This document shows, one piece after another, positions 35,521-49,289 of a DNA stretch of 64,000 bases. Every line of letters starts with the position of its first letter. The stretch's first letter is position 1. A model generated the notes under the pieces. That model did not search any database. It saw only the letters and a list, made by a program, of their open reading frames with translations, and was not told where the DNA came from. Origin of the DNA: Acanthococcus lagerstroemiae (taxonomy: Eukaryota; Arthropoda; Insecta; Hemiptera; Eriococcidae); assembly GCA_031841125.1 (NCBI GenBank), contig CM063106.1, positions 9,486,001 to 9,550,000 of the forward strand. The letters are read 5' to 3'. The translations under genes and the position numbers were made by a program.

Positions 35521-38500
35521 CTTGTGTATTTGGTGTGCTCATAGGCAGTCACTTGTGTTACGAATGAAGATGAAATCAGGTTATACTATCTATACTAATC
35601 ATCTTCAAGTGCCGAAGTATATTTTTCGGATTCCACGATTTTTGCTAGCATGGTCTGAGATTCAAACTACATTCATTGGATTTTTGCTCTTGTTGTATAT
35701 GCGAATAGATTCAGGTTTCCCGTTTTCTATGTTCGGCCGAACAGAATCGGTGGTTTACTGAAGAGGGAGAAAATGTGTAGCCAGCACTATGGCCAGTATT
35801 CTGTTAATCGTTTTGTATCTTATCTTCCGGATGTTTTTTTATGACGTTTAGCCGATTTTGTGTATAGCGCCGTCATTTGTAGTGTAGGCAGTATCAACGA
35901 CTTGCTACCAGGAACTATTGATAAAAATTCTGGGAATGTTCGAGTAATGGGTAAGGATGTTCTGCAACCTAAATGTTGAATATTAAGACACGTGGACCAG
36001 GTTACAGGGATCAGTTCATAATGGATAACCGTTGTATGACTCCCTGCCCACTTATCGCAATGATAGAATGTTCTAGATACTCTGAATGACGCTGTGATGT
36101 TGTACAAAAACCTCGATGACCGTCTTTGTGAAATATAAACTTAATGAATATTACTACAAGATTGGCACTTCTATTTGAGTTAACCTGATTGCAGATTTCT
36201 GGAACTGCATTGTTTTCAGATACATACCAAACCTGTGTGCGATTTTCTATTTCTAACTGACAGTCATGAGTCTGAACGTCGGTATTTCCTCGCGAGTCTC
36301 TGTATAACATGTCAGTTTTTACACCCCATGTTGAATGCTGTCGTAGAGTTGCTATATCATAAGGAATGCATTAACAGAACTGGAAGATGCTTCTTAGCCA
36401 ACACCACGATGCAGAGTTTTCTAGAATACGCGCCATGTGATGGTTAGAAAAGTTCTCAACACTGTATGTGACAGCTTACCTATTCTGCAACCACTGCTCT
36501 TTGGCAGTTTCTTGCGAGTATGCTGTCAGAGCACTGCGACTTGAATTGGCATTACTGGCATTGAGCGCTACCAACCTACATCCGCAGCGATATATACCTA
36601 ACTGAAATCAGTCTACCAAATCTGCGATAGTTAACATTTAAAATACGTGATTTTACTTGCCTGTTGACGACTTTCATGGAAAATAGTTGTACATTTTATG
36701 CACCTAGGAATGCTAAGTGAAGAGATGTCCACGTTCTCGGTTTCTAAGTTATGGTACTTCTATGCTGCAATTTTGTAATGGCTAATGAGGAGTTGCGTAA
36801 GTATCTATTCTGTTATCAAAGGGTCTGCGGTGTGAGCGTCTTTCCCCGGCTTTAAGCTTCGACCCCGAAGAACAGCGATGAACGACGCCATTTTACCGGA
36901 ATCGTTACTGGAATAAGTAACTGTTTTATGATACAGCCCCAAGACGGACGCGCTAGACGATTCTTATTTCGAGTTTAGACTGTAGAAGGTCAGCCAATTC
37001 GCTTCGCTTAGTCAAAATAATAATTAAACAATTCCATCGCGCCCAAGTCCGAGGTTCCAGCTATTCGCGCGCAAGAGTTACGGTAAAATCGCTGTATCGC
37101 GCCTTTGCAGAATCACCAATCAGGTGTATATGGTGCCAAGAAGGGGATCAGAGAACCCACGAAGAACCTGTGCACAGCCTTAGAGAATAATATAAAAGAG
37201 AGAACGCTCCAGGGAACGATTCTTAGTATAGGGGAGCGTTATAAAAGATTAGTAACCGATATACCTGCTATATATCACGTCATCGCGACAGGTGAAAATG
37301 CGAAAAAAAAAAATGTCACTGGCTCCCCTTCGTTTGGCTTCTAATTATATCGCGCGCCGGTGCTCCTTTTCGCCGTTTAGGAAACACTGCTTCGAGAAAC
37401 CGATGAAATACATCAAGTTCATATACATTGTAATAATGTAGTGAGGGGCTAGTGCGAAGAAGAGAAGTTTCAGAATGAGGATTCAACCCATCTGTCATTC
37501 ACTTACAACTAGCTCCTAACTGATTATATTTCCTAAGAAGATAAAAACGGAAAAGAAGACTGTTTTCGTATCCCGTACGACTTTAAAACGCGTAGATGTT
37601 TTCAAAAGATCTTTTCTTCCTGATGTAGTATGTTCTAACCGACAAATGGACAGAAAGCGTCATAAAAAAATATAAGACTTCACGTTGCGGCTCGCTAAAG
37701 CAACGCTTGGATCGCATTTTAAACGTCTTGATGACGGCTTCTTCTCGCCATAAAATAACTATTTTATGCCTCATCCGCGCTGTGGTCAAAGCATTCTCGA
37801 GTAGATCGTTTTCGATGAAATATCTGAACTCGAACTGTTTAATCGACGCTTGGCTGAAACGGCGAGGAGGTGTAAGCCGGAATATATGTTACCCGTGAAT
37901 TTTTGGCCATTCGAATAGAAAGAAAAGCATTTTAATTCTGACCAGCGTCTAATTGCGAGCGAGGTGAAATAAAACAGGTTTCGTTATTTTCTGTACCTTC
38001 GGCTCTTTTTTTATTATTATTATTTATTTTACATCTAAATTAGCGAAAATACCTTCGCGATATTGGAGATCGGAGACGACTAGAAGAGATGCCTACTAAA
38101 TATGTTTCGGTGAGACGTATGTTCGAGGTTTAGCTCGGTGGTTTCATTATGAGACTGTATCTAGATTTCAACGTCTTTGATCGAATATCGATGGATCGGG
38201 TATGCGTAAGAGAAAGCGAAAAGGCAGAGGAGGAAGCAGGATAGAAGAAAGACGGATTGAAAATGGCTGTGGACGGTCGAGCATGGCCGGTTCTCCTAGC
38301 ATACGAACATATTTCATACGTCCCGAGTCTGGACGGTGTCATGGTTCAGAAAACGCACGAAAATTGACTTCTTTTATTAAAGGTATTGAATAGTGACCAA
38401 ATTGCAGTTTATAATCCAATAGAAAAGACAACAACATCGTTATTCTGATTGGATTCGCTTGAAGCAACGCCTGCAGTAACATAAGTTCTATCTGATGATG

Positions 38501-38616
38501 TGTGACGTTTTGGTCTATGCGAGAATTTTCTGTACGAACACTTTGCTAAACGGGGAAGTCCATTTGTGGAACAATTGCAACTTAATTTTTTCATCATGGT
38601 AGCACATTTGTAAAAA
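35521..38616. other. Gene-free stretch, CpG-richer 36.8-38.4 kb
   Basis: Minus frames at 35820-36107 and 36011-36310 are open without a secure domain. From 36850 to 38400 the sequence is CpG-rich with A/T words. One is a small palindrome CATAAAAT-ACT-ATTTTATG (about 37749-37768) containing posterior-Hox-type CATAAA sites. No gene called. This may be cis-regulatory. Confidence 0.3.
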
Positions 38617-39349
38617 CAGTGCTGGATTTAGGGGCCACGAGACTGGTGCCTACGGTGTCTGGATAGAAGAGACACCAAGAAATGTGAAGTGAGAAAAGGG
38701 GGAAAGAAAAAGCAACTTTGTTTGGTTTACTTTTAGGAACGGACTAGGAATATTTTTTGAGACGAAATGCGTACTTTTCAGTTTTTGGCCTCGAAGAAGC
38801 ATTTAAAGTACATTCAGCACTGTGTGGAAATTTTCTTTACTCCAAGGCATTGTGTCGGATTAAGAACTTACCTGATACCACACCCAATAAATACTGGTCG
38901 TGACCCTATTTTCCTTATGTTTATGTCGAGAAATGCAAAAAGAAGAATAAACATTTTGTTGTGGTCCTTTGTCGAAACGTACGATGACCTTCTCTCCATT
39001 CCAAATGCGGCTGTGGTCATCAATTTCCTGTACAACTTGGCGGCTAAAGAGTTCAAGACTCTTTACCATCATTCAAGTAAAACTTCAAATGGAGCAAAAC
39101 TTGGATTCACTGGAAAATTTCATGTGTTGCTTCGAAATTCTCTCGACATTGCTTATTTTGCCTTACTGAAACTTTTCCAGCCGAAAAGCTGGTCGAGTAG
39201 TGGGAAAATCAGACAGGACCGGCGATCTTTCATTTTTTTTTTTCACCCGGTGCAAAAACAAAACTTCTAAATAAGGAACCCTTGAATCTTGGATTTGAAC
39301 GCAGAACACATCTAATAGGGACAGGAATTTTATGGTATAAAAACAGGTC
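38617..39349 (+). other. Unrecognised 167-codon ORF beside a hAT-like end
   Basis: CAGTGCTGGATTTAGGGGCC at 38617 resembles a hAT terminal sequence, but no partner end was found. The + frame 38767-39270 (167 codons, starts MRTFQF) is the longest + frame outside the artefact blocks. The minus strand is also open in two frames here, and a strong donor (ATCAG|GTAAGT, minus) occurs near 38868, so a minus exon is equally possible. No domain recognised on either strand. Confidence 0.3.
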
Positions 39350-39845
39350 AAATATGCGCTTAAAATATGCTTTTATTCTCCCAAAATATGCCAAAAAATG
39401 CTTTAAAATGGCCGAATTGGCCAACATGTTTCACAATGATGTATTCAATTTAAAGGAAAAAATTGTTCGAGTTCAATGGCAGCACTGTAAACTGTGTAAG
39501 CAGACAACAGAATCAAAATGGCGGCCCGATATACCTGTGTGAAACTACAGTACCCTAATTTCGCGTCATTTTGTGAGCGTGAGAGGGCGCTCTCCTGTTG
39601 TTATTGAAGTCAAAGAAAGAAAGAAAAGAAAGTGGTCAAAACCCGAAAATATTCTCTCAAAATAGGAAAAATCGTGGAATATTCTGTAATTATGCTCTAA
39701 AAAGTCTAAAATATGCGAAATTATGCTTTTCGCCCCAAAATATGCCCTAACATTAACGAATGGGTGTCATTTCACTCAGAATTCTGTGATTTGTCGAGAA
39801 ATTTTCAGTATGCCGCAACTGCTCTGCGATAACAAAATATGCTGA
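39350..39845. repeat. Clusters of (A)ATATGC words, probable transposon subterminal repeats
   Basis: AAATATGC or close variants (AATTATGC, AAAATGC) occur at least eight times in two clusters, 39350-39405 and 39690-39845, all in one orientation. Such short directly repeated words near element ends are common in hAT-like relics. No matching TIR pair is visible, so the family is unknown. Confidence 0.45.
39516..39552. repeat. Lone terminal repeat related to the 2690-2850 MITE
   Basis: GGCGGCCCGATATACCTGTG followed by TGAAACTAC matches the right-hand TIR of the 2690-2850 element (GGCGGTCCGGTATACC, then GGTGAAACT). Only one end is present. Confidence 0.6.
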
Positions 39846-41639
39846 TGCATAACATTTCTGTCTCTACTAAAAAGTACCAAGAGGTTTTGAAAAATTGAAT
39901 TTAAAGAAGGCAAATGTGGATTTTCCGCCTGGTGCACATGCTTCAGTGCAACTGAACTTTCGTCGGCCCTGAAATCAGACACAGTAGAACTCATGAGTCG
40001 GGAATTTATTATCTGCAAACTATTTGACATTCCTTTGACGTACTTATTATCATATTACCTAAGGGGGAACCTTCGTCTATGAAAACCTGATCACGTGATA
40101 GAAAAACCGTCCTTCCTCGCGACTTTGCGCGTATCCAGTTCTGCTGTAGTTATAACTTACATCATATGAAACCTGACTGCCTGCTGTAACAAAGGGAAAT
40201 CAGCTTCAATCACTGAAAATTCGAATATATTCTACACTCACTTTGGAACGAACCCTTGAACGTTCCAAATATAATTTTTTTTTGTAGTAGGTTTTCTAAT
40301 TTCAGCTACTGAAATTTAAAGAGCCTTAATTCCATGTTTTACTGCAAATAAAGTTATGTTGGTCTCTTCTTGAATTCTTATCTAACTTACGTCAAAGTTT
40401 CAAATTCTGATATTTCGAGTATTTGCTACTATGAGATAATTTGTATTCTTAGATGACAAGAACGTGATTACAATCTTGCTAGAACGACTCTCTTTGGCTG
40501 TCGGACTCTTGGGGATGACATTTCAGTTTTTATAGTTATTCGGAAATAATGTTTGCTACAGACATTCGAATTTCTGTGCTAAATGGATTATGCAGGTAGA
40601 TAAAAAAATGAATAAATAAAAATAAATCTTCATTACTGGAAATAGTTCCCGTAGAATCACATCCCCAGGCTTAATAGTGCTGATGACATATTACGATAAC
40701 TGTAGAAGAATTGCATTGAATTCACAAATTTGAGAAGAATTTGCATCTTTTGACAGAAGCTGTTGTAACCGTCATCAAAAATTTGATGAAATAAAAATTA
40801 TTTATATTGTGGTGGTTCTGGTTCTTAACTACGTATTTCTATGACTTTCATGAAAGTCGTCTGGCTTATGGAATATTTCTGCAAAATGTTTCTTTGGCGA
40901 CAAGAAGTTATGAAATTAGCCTTGGTAATCAACCCGCAAGGTTAGATTCGCTGTAGGAAACCCTTGCATTAATGATTTCAGAATTTTCTATTGGCGTGCA
41001 TAACGGCAGAAATAACCTAGCTGCCCAATTTTGCTTACATGAGTTGAAACTTCGGTGCATTCATATGATGACTGATGCAGGAAATCGTCGTTTATGTGCA
41101 TGGTAGGTGTACTCATTCAGCAATTGCATAGCTGTGACAAAATGTGTATAGACTGGTATATTAACATAGAAATCCTCATCATGAAGCACAGTCTACATGT
41201 TACTGAATGGTCCATGGAGAAATGTAGTACTAGTGATAAGCAATAAGCTATTAAGTGACTGCCCATTGGGCTCTGTCGTCCTTAGTCCTTTCATCGATGA
41301 TTTTAATATTTTTGGATAGTGTTATTGGTGGGCTTGAGCAGCTGCTTGTAGCGGTAAAGATTTTAACGATTGCAAGATATCTCTGGACACCAAACATCAG
41401 ATAATAGATACTGTACCTTCGAGTAACTTGAACAATTATGTACTTATGGCGCGAATGATCTAAGATAAGAGTTGCAAAAATCCGAAGCAAAGAAATTTGG
41501 AATGTAAGAATGAATGAATATTCACGGTTCAGGTGGCGAAGGCCTCGATGGATGAGATTGATGTTGTCAGGGCATTATTAGACCTGGATTATTTGTGAAT
41601 TGTATTATTCATCAAGTATTTTGCTGGTTGTGCTGCTTT
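39846..41639. other. Non-coding stretch, nothing recognised
   Basis: Short frames only. No RNA gene or repeat boundary identified. Confidence 0.45.
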
Positions 41640-43713
41640 TGTTTTTTGTTAGTTTTCTGGGGAACAAATAGAACAAAAATATTATTGAAAATTCCCAATT
41701 CCATCGCTATTTTCCAATAGACTTTTCAGAAAATCGGAGGGGGACATTTTTTTCCCTTTATCCCAGTCTGGATAAATACGCAAGGGGAATAGGAACAGTT
41801 AAAAGCCTGTAAAAAAAAACCTTGTTACGCCCTAAAACGGGAAAAGGGGAGATTTTCAGATAAACTTGACTAAAACGATCACCCCTGAAAATTTTCCCCG
41901 GTTTTGAAGACGCGGACTCGTTTAAATTTACAACAGAAGTTGAAAAAATAACCCGTTAAAATTTTTTTGGTACCTGGATGCCGCTAAATTATATAAACCC
42001 TGAAAAAAAGTACTCACCTGGTACTGTATGGATAGGGGGGAGGGGAAAATTTAAAGCAACGCCGGATTTGACCGAAGGAAAAAGTAATAAATTAAATTTT
42101 CAAAAAAAGTTGTTTTTGGTTTTTTGGCCGGCGAATCCCTTTTAGTCCATGTCCCCGGGTATTGAATTTGAAAAAATTAGGGGAAACGGGCGTTCTGCAA
42201 ACTAATATAGCTTTTTACCCGTTTAAGCACTGCATTCATAAAAATGGTGTTTTAATAAAAGGGACATTTTTGGAAAAAACCACCCCCGCTCGTTTAAAAA
42301 TGTAAACAAAAAAAAACCGTAAAAAAATTTTCCCGAATTTTTGGTGAATTTGGGAAACTGAAAAGGGTTTCGTTTGGTGTAGGGAAAAGGACCCCTCGAA
42401 AATTTTTTTAAGTTTTAGTTATGACGGGGGTTTTAATTTAAAATCAAGTTAATCAACTTCTCAGATTTTTTTTGGGATTAACCTAAAAGGGAGGGTTTCT
42501 GGATGTTTTGTTTTTTGGATTAAAAACAGAAAATTTTTCTTAGTTCACTAACGTTTAACTTTTAAATCAGTTAAATAAGTGAAAGCGGTACAATGTTTTG
42601 GGACCATCTTGCAAAATATTGGTTTCCAATGGGAAGGCAAAAAAATTTTAAGGGGGCAAAAAACGCGTAGGCAACGACCCCGACCCCTTCCCGGAAAAAA
42701 ACCCAGTTTTTCCTTTTTTTACCAGGAACTGGTAATTCGAATGGTTACCCTGTTAAGGCGGGAAAAATTTTCCCCTTTGTTTTGGGTTATCAAACCCTTG
42801 CCCCCTTTTTTAACCCAATTTTGAATTTTCCATCGGATACACACAAGTTTGGAAACAAACCCCCCCAATTCCCAAAAATACCGAAATTTTTCATACGGAC
42901 TTAGAGAAGGGAAAAAGGGCCGTCGTTAAAACTTAGGAAAAAGGCTTTTTAAAAAAAAACAAATGGTTGAAAATAAGCAAGAGCGGAAATAAAAATTTAT
43001 GCTTCAACTATGCAGCCCCAAAAAAATGTTTAGATCATGTTTTGAGGGGTTGACCCCATAGGTTCGAGTTGTGGAAGGAGGGGGGGGTTTCCCGTGAAAA
43101 CCCCAGATTATTATATGTTTTCATCTGTGGGCTTTTGTTTATGGTAAGTACCTTCACTTCCACTTTTGGCTTAAATTTTCTTCCCAAGGCTATTTGCGTT
43201 TTGGAGTAAGTTCTTTTCGTGGCTAATAAATCGGGGGGATTTTTTATTTTTTTAAAAATGTCAGGAAAAATGCTGAAAAAACTAAGATGGCCCTGAAAAA
43301 AAAATGCTACCCCCCTTAAGTTCTTTTAGTTTTTCCTAAAAAACTTTTAAAATGTTTGCTCATTTTAGGAAGTTTTTTTGGGAAAAAACCCTTATATTTT
43401 TCGGTCCCCAAAACCCACCTCCGGTGTCAAGGCCAATGGCGAAATTTCCTGTCATGCCTGCGTTTATTGTTGTTGGTAAGGGTTGGGGATTAACCTTGTT
43501 AAGTTTTTTTTTTTTTATTTGGTAGGGCCCCATTTGGTTGGGGGTTTGAATTTAATTTTTTATTTTTTTAATTTAAAGGCTTTTATTTTACATTTTAAGA
43601 GGGGTTATTTCCGTTTTTTGGGGTGGAAAAAAGGAATTGTTTTTTATTTTTTTGATCTTACAAACGCCGTGGGTTGGGGGGGCCCCCCCCCCGGGGGGAA
43701 ATGGGGGGGGGTT

Positions 43714-43723
<10 letters not shown>

Positions 43724-43755
<32 letters not shown>
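43724..43755. repeat. 32-base G run
   Basis: An uninterrupted G homopolymer preceded by C, G and T runs. Almost certainly part of the artefact block. Confidence 0.9.
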
Positions 43756-43756
<1 letters not shown>

Positions 43757-46700
43757 GGGTGCCCCCTTGGGCAAATATGCTTTTTTAAACAGGTTGGGGC
43801 CGAGCAAAAAATTAACATTTATTAAGGAAAACCCCAATTGGGCCGGAACGCGCCCGGGAGCGAGGTTCCTATTCACCATGGGGGAATTCGGGGAAGGGAA
43901 ATTTCGGGTTAATGGGGGTTAGGCGTAAAACTTTTTTCCTTTAAATTAAATTTAAAAAACCCCCTAGTTTAAAATCAACACTCCTGGAAAAGTGACCCAC
44001 CCCGGCACTGCGGGTGAACGTGGCCCCCCAATCCCCAATTTTAACCCCTACAGAAAAAAACCCCACAGGAACGAGCTAACCCACAGGGTGGCTTGCGAAA
44101 GTGGGAAGGCTGAAAATTAAATAAAACTTAGTCCTTTCCAAAAAACCCAAAAAAAGCGATCATTTAAACGCAAAAGCGGTTAAAGGGTTTAATAAATTAA
44201 ACGGGGGGAAAAGTAAGGGGCCCCCGAAAAAGGTTTTTGGAAAAAACCATTTTCGGTAGCAAAGAGTGGGCCATGGTTCCGCAGTCGCTGGGCAAGGATG
44301 GGGAGGAATTCCAAAAGGTGGGCCCCGGTAACCCAAAAATTAGAAATTTTTGGGTAGAATAATGAATGACCCGGGGTTTTTGAATCAAAATAAAAGTAAA
44401 TTTGTCACGTACCTGCTACAAATTCCCACTGGGCCTGTTAACCCGAGTTAAGGGGAAAAGGCATCACAATGAGGCTGTAAGCGAGCTACACGGACTTTTA
44501 CCTGAGAAACTCAAAAGTAAAAAATTGGGGGGAAAAGGCAATATCATAGTTTTCCAGGGAAAGGGGCGTAAATTTCCCCTAGCTGGGGCCCGGGTCCCCC
44601 TAAAAGGTGGTTTTTTGCTCCCTTCCTCTATAAAACTTTAGTTTGGTGGACTAGAAAAACCGCGAAATTCCCGCCCGCCCTTCCCGGGCTTTTTATGCAA
44701 TGCGAGGTAAAAAAGATTATTACTCTTGGGGGGATTTTAACAAAATTCTTTTGGGTTTTTCCTTTTGATTGGGGAAATTTTCTGATTCTGAATGCTGGAA
44801 ACGCTAAAGGTCTGATTTATTCCGGTTTTGGTAATTTACGAATGTTTTTAAACTTTCGGTGGAAATTATTTTTACTTTCCCCATTTTGGTTGGAAAAAAC
44901 CGATTGTAAAATACTAAAAAATTTCTTTATAAAAGAGGAAAATTTAGTTATCCAATTTTTCGAAATTTTAAGTCTGGGAATAAGGAAAGAAGGAACCGTT
45001 ACAATTTAATATCATTTTGTCAATCGCGGGTCCACTCGCCCTAATTCCGCCCAAAAAGGGTTCGCCCGCGGAAACATCCTTTCCCGTATTTAATTTAAAC
45101 TTTTTCCCCCATTTAGGCCACAAGGGGGGATACGTAATTTTCACCTTTTATTTTGGAAACGGAGAAGAAATTTTGATTAAATTTTTTAAAGGGTTCCCTT
45201 AAACAGCGCCCCAAAATTTTTTTAAAAAAAAAAAAAATTAAATTTTTTAATTCGGAGGTCTTAGGGGGGGTTTTCTAGCCTTTTTGGGGGGGGGGATACC
45301 CGTGCCGTTACCAAATAAAACCCCCCTTTTTGGGCCTAATTTTGGGAAAATGGGCAAATTTTTGGAAATCCCCGCCCCTCTTTGAGGTAGTAGATCCCCG
45401 GGTACTTGTTAAAAAATTTTTAAAAACTTTTCTGAGCCCTCCCCCAAAAAGAAATTTCCAAAAAAAATCGGGGCTTTAACGCAATTTGGGATTTTTCCAT
45501 TAAAAATGGGTTTTTTTAAAAAAAAAATATCGGTTTATGGGAAGGTTGGGGATATGGAATTTTTTGAGGGAAAAAAATTTTATTTTTCCCCTTTTAATCA
45601 ATTTATAACATTTTGCGGCCATTTTAGGGTTACAATATGTGTGCCGCCGGGAAGCTTAATTTATTTCCGGGAAAAAGAAAAAAGGTTGTTCTCCGTGGTA
45701 TGGTTAAAAAAATTTAAGAAATGTAAAGGGGCCACTCAGGGGGATTAGCGAATTTTTTGAAACTTTCGGTTTAAAATCTTGGCAATATTGATTTTAATTT
45801 TGAAAATTCGATACGAGGGTTTGGGGACAAAAAAAAAAATTTGTCACGGGGGATTACGATAAAAATTTCCCCCTTACATTATTGGCGGAATTTGCGGGGT
45901 TCTTTTTAGGAGCCGAATCGACCTAGAAATTCCAAACGTTGGGGAAAACCCTGAAGGAAAAATGAGTGTTTTATTTTTTTAAAGTTCAACTTGCGTGGCG
46001 GTAATTTAAGAGTTTGCTCGTGAACACCCTGCCAGGTTGGATTTATTCAATTACCCATTTAATAGAAATTGGATGGGTGGAGCTTTATCGATGGCGCATC
46101 CCAATTGTTTAGAAAACGCAACCCCGGTCCGGAAACCCCTTTGAGTATCGATCAGTACCAGAGGAAAAATCGAATATCCAAATTGCGATTTTTCCCAAAT
46201 TTTATCCTTTCCCAAAATTTTTATAAAAAAGGGGCAAAAATTTTCTAAACCCATTCCCCTCGACTTGTCAAGGAAAAAGATTTTATAAATAATTTTTGTA
46301 TTTTTTCCAACCAACCCCCAACTTTTCCACCACTTTTTTACACCAATTTTTTTTCCCCTTGGGGACCAAATTTTTAAAAACCCAAAGAAAAACTGGGGAA
46401 AATCCCCCATTCGGTGGGAAAAGTTTTTTGGGAAAAAACAACACCCCCCAACCGCCTACAAAATTTTTTTTCCCAATACCACTTTTAAAGGCGGAATCCG
46501 GGTCGAGGGGCTTTTCCGTTCCCCCTTCCCCGGGTAAGGGGGTTTTGGTTTTTATTTCCAGTTTCTTTTTTTTAAGGTTACATTTTTTTTGGGTCAATTT
46601 TAAATTTTTAAATTTCTTTTCCCTTCCTTTTGTTTTGTATCCCAAAAGGGGGGATTTTGTCTATTACCCCCTTTTTATTTGGGCCCGAGAAAAGAATTTC

Positions 46701-48641
46701 ATTTGAAATTTGGAAAAAAAAGGAAAAAAGGAAAAACAAAAGTAAATAGGGACCCAAAAAATTATTTAAATTTTAAAAAAGTAGAAAAATTTAAAATTGT
46801 AAAATTGGGGAAAAGCCCCCCTCTTTTGGCCCCCCTATGAAAAGAAAAAATACGAAATAATCGTGTAAAAATTCTTGTGTGACATTTAAAAGGGAACATC
46901 TTTGGAAATAGCCCCCTTTTGGACCAAAAAGGGGGGGGGGTACCCCGAATTTGAAAAAAAAGGGAAAAAATTTTTTGGACCTCTTCCCGTTAAAACGAAA
47001 TTTTAAAATAAATCCAGGGGCAGTCCGGAAAAATTTGAAAAAAATTTTTACCCAAAAGGTGAATGGGGCATTTTCAAAAATGGTTTTTGGATTTTCTGGA
47101 AATTTTTTTTAGGGGGAAAAAAAGGGGGTTTTTGTCTTTTTTTGATGGGGTTTTTTTAAAAGGGGTTTTTGTAAAAAAAAACATTTAGAAAATTGGGCCG
47201 ACAGGTACATTTTTTTTTTTTCTAAAATCCCCAATTTAACCAGGGCCGGAAATTAAAAATTCTGCCGAAAAACTAGCAAAGAAAAGTTTTTCTCCTTTGT
47301 TGGTTCCAAAAAAAAAAATTGGGTTGTAAAGGAACTAACCCATTAATTAACGTAAATTTTTAAGATGCCCACGGCTAAAGAATACCATCCGAAAAAAATA
47401 TTTTTCCTGACTCTTATTTTTATAATAATATGGTGCCGGTTTCCAAAAAAAAAACGGGGGTTTGATTCACCGTATTCTTGATAAGAAATATTAATTTTGT
47501 TACTGGACAAAAATTTAAAACCCTTTTCTGTGATGGTAAAAAAAGCCTGTGTTTGGAAAAAAATTAGGGGACAATTTTAAGCTGGATAGACTTTCCTTTA
47601 TAAGATTGATTCAAAATTAGTGTTCCTTTTTTTTATTTTAAAAATTGATTTGTGTTTGTTCTTTTACGGTAAATTTAAAGAAAGAAATAAGCAAACTTGG
47701 GGGGACAGCCATCCGGGACATTTGAGCTATTTATTTTTATATAAAATAGATAAATTTTTCTAAAAACTTGGGTAAAATGAGTCATTCTTTACCGAAAAAA
47801 AATAAGTCCCCCATCAATTAATAATTGTGGTAATTAGGGAAAAGAAATTTTTCAACTTTTGAAGTTTCCCCCAAGGAACAATGGGTTTTTTTGGGACTAG
47901 TGACTTTAGAACCCCTTGGAAAAACGATATCCACTTCCGATTTTTTTTTCGGACCCTTTTTCCCTTATTGCTCAGTTTTTTCGGGGATTAAAAATCAGAA
48001 AGAATTACATCAGAAACAGGGTTTCATTTTTTTAATAATAGTATTATTGAAACCCCCCCCCCCCCGACAGGTCCCAATTTCAAAAAAAAACTAGTAAGAA
48101 ATGCGAATTTAGCGGATTTAAAATGTCCACCTTTTTCCCGATTTTTTTAAAGGACAAATTTTTAAATTTGGCCCCCCAACGCCCCACCCAAATTTTTTAA
48201 AACGTCTATAAAAACGGGGCCTTTTTATTTCCTGAAATTTTTTATTTTGGAGGAAAAAAGAATATTGATTGGTAACGCCCCCTTTTTACTCCAGCCCGGA
48301 ATGATTTTTTTTTCTGCTCAAAATTTTTTCGTTTGGGGGGTTTCCAAATCAAAATTTTACAAAAAAAGGAAATTATAAATTTTTCCAAAAATAGGGGAGA
48401 ATGAAAACATTTAATAAAAAGTTCAATGGAACCCTCTCTTCTTTTCCCAATTTTTGCGGGAAGAAAATTGAAATTTTAATTTTTTTGGATGGTTGATTTT
48501 TTTGGGTTAGTTAAGGCCATTTTTATTTCTTTTTTTTCCCTTTTTGGGGTTTTAGGAAGCTTACCCAATGGGGGGGTTTTTTTTTCGAAGTTTGGGGATT
48601 CCATTTTTTTTTGAAATTTTTGGACCCCCGTTTTTAAATTT

Positions 48642-49092
<451 letters not shown>

Positions 49093-49289
49093 ACCCAGAT
49101 TTTTTTTTTTTTTTTCCTTTCCCCTTTTCTTTTTTTTAAAATTTCATTGGGAAAGAAAGGGAAAAGTTTTTTTACTTTTTTTCCCCCCTTTTTAAAAAAC
49201 AGGGATTTTAAATTGTTTGAAACCCGAAAATTTTTTCCCCTTTTTCAAACCCCAAAAAACCTTTATTCCCAAAAAACCCCCGGTACATT

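Noticed and set aside
36011..36310. Minus frame with FHKDG and EYLEHS, reminiscent of Tc1-type transposases
   Set aside because: The similarity is a few residues only. The downstream W-P-SPDLNP block is absent in all frames, so it is not safe to call.
43483..43922. Gly/Pro-rich frames resembling secreted repeat proteins
   Set aside because: They come from the G and C runs of the low-quality block.
45374..45400. TGAGGTAGTAGAT, similar to the start of let-7
   Set aside because: It is inside the artefact block, has only a partial match and no matching opposite arm.
46051..46706. Frames of 119-136 codons on both strands
   Set aside because: They are inside the stuttered block; Lys/Phe/Pro/Gly composition mirrors homopolymers and both strands are equally open.
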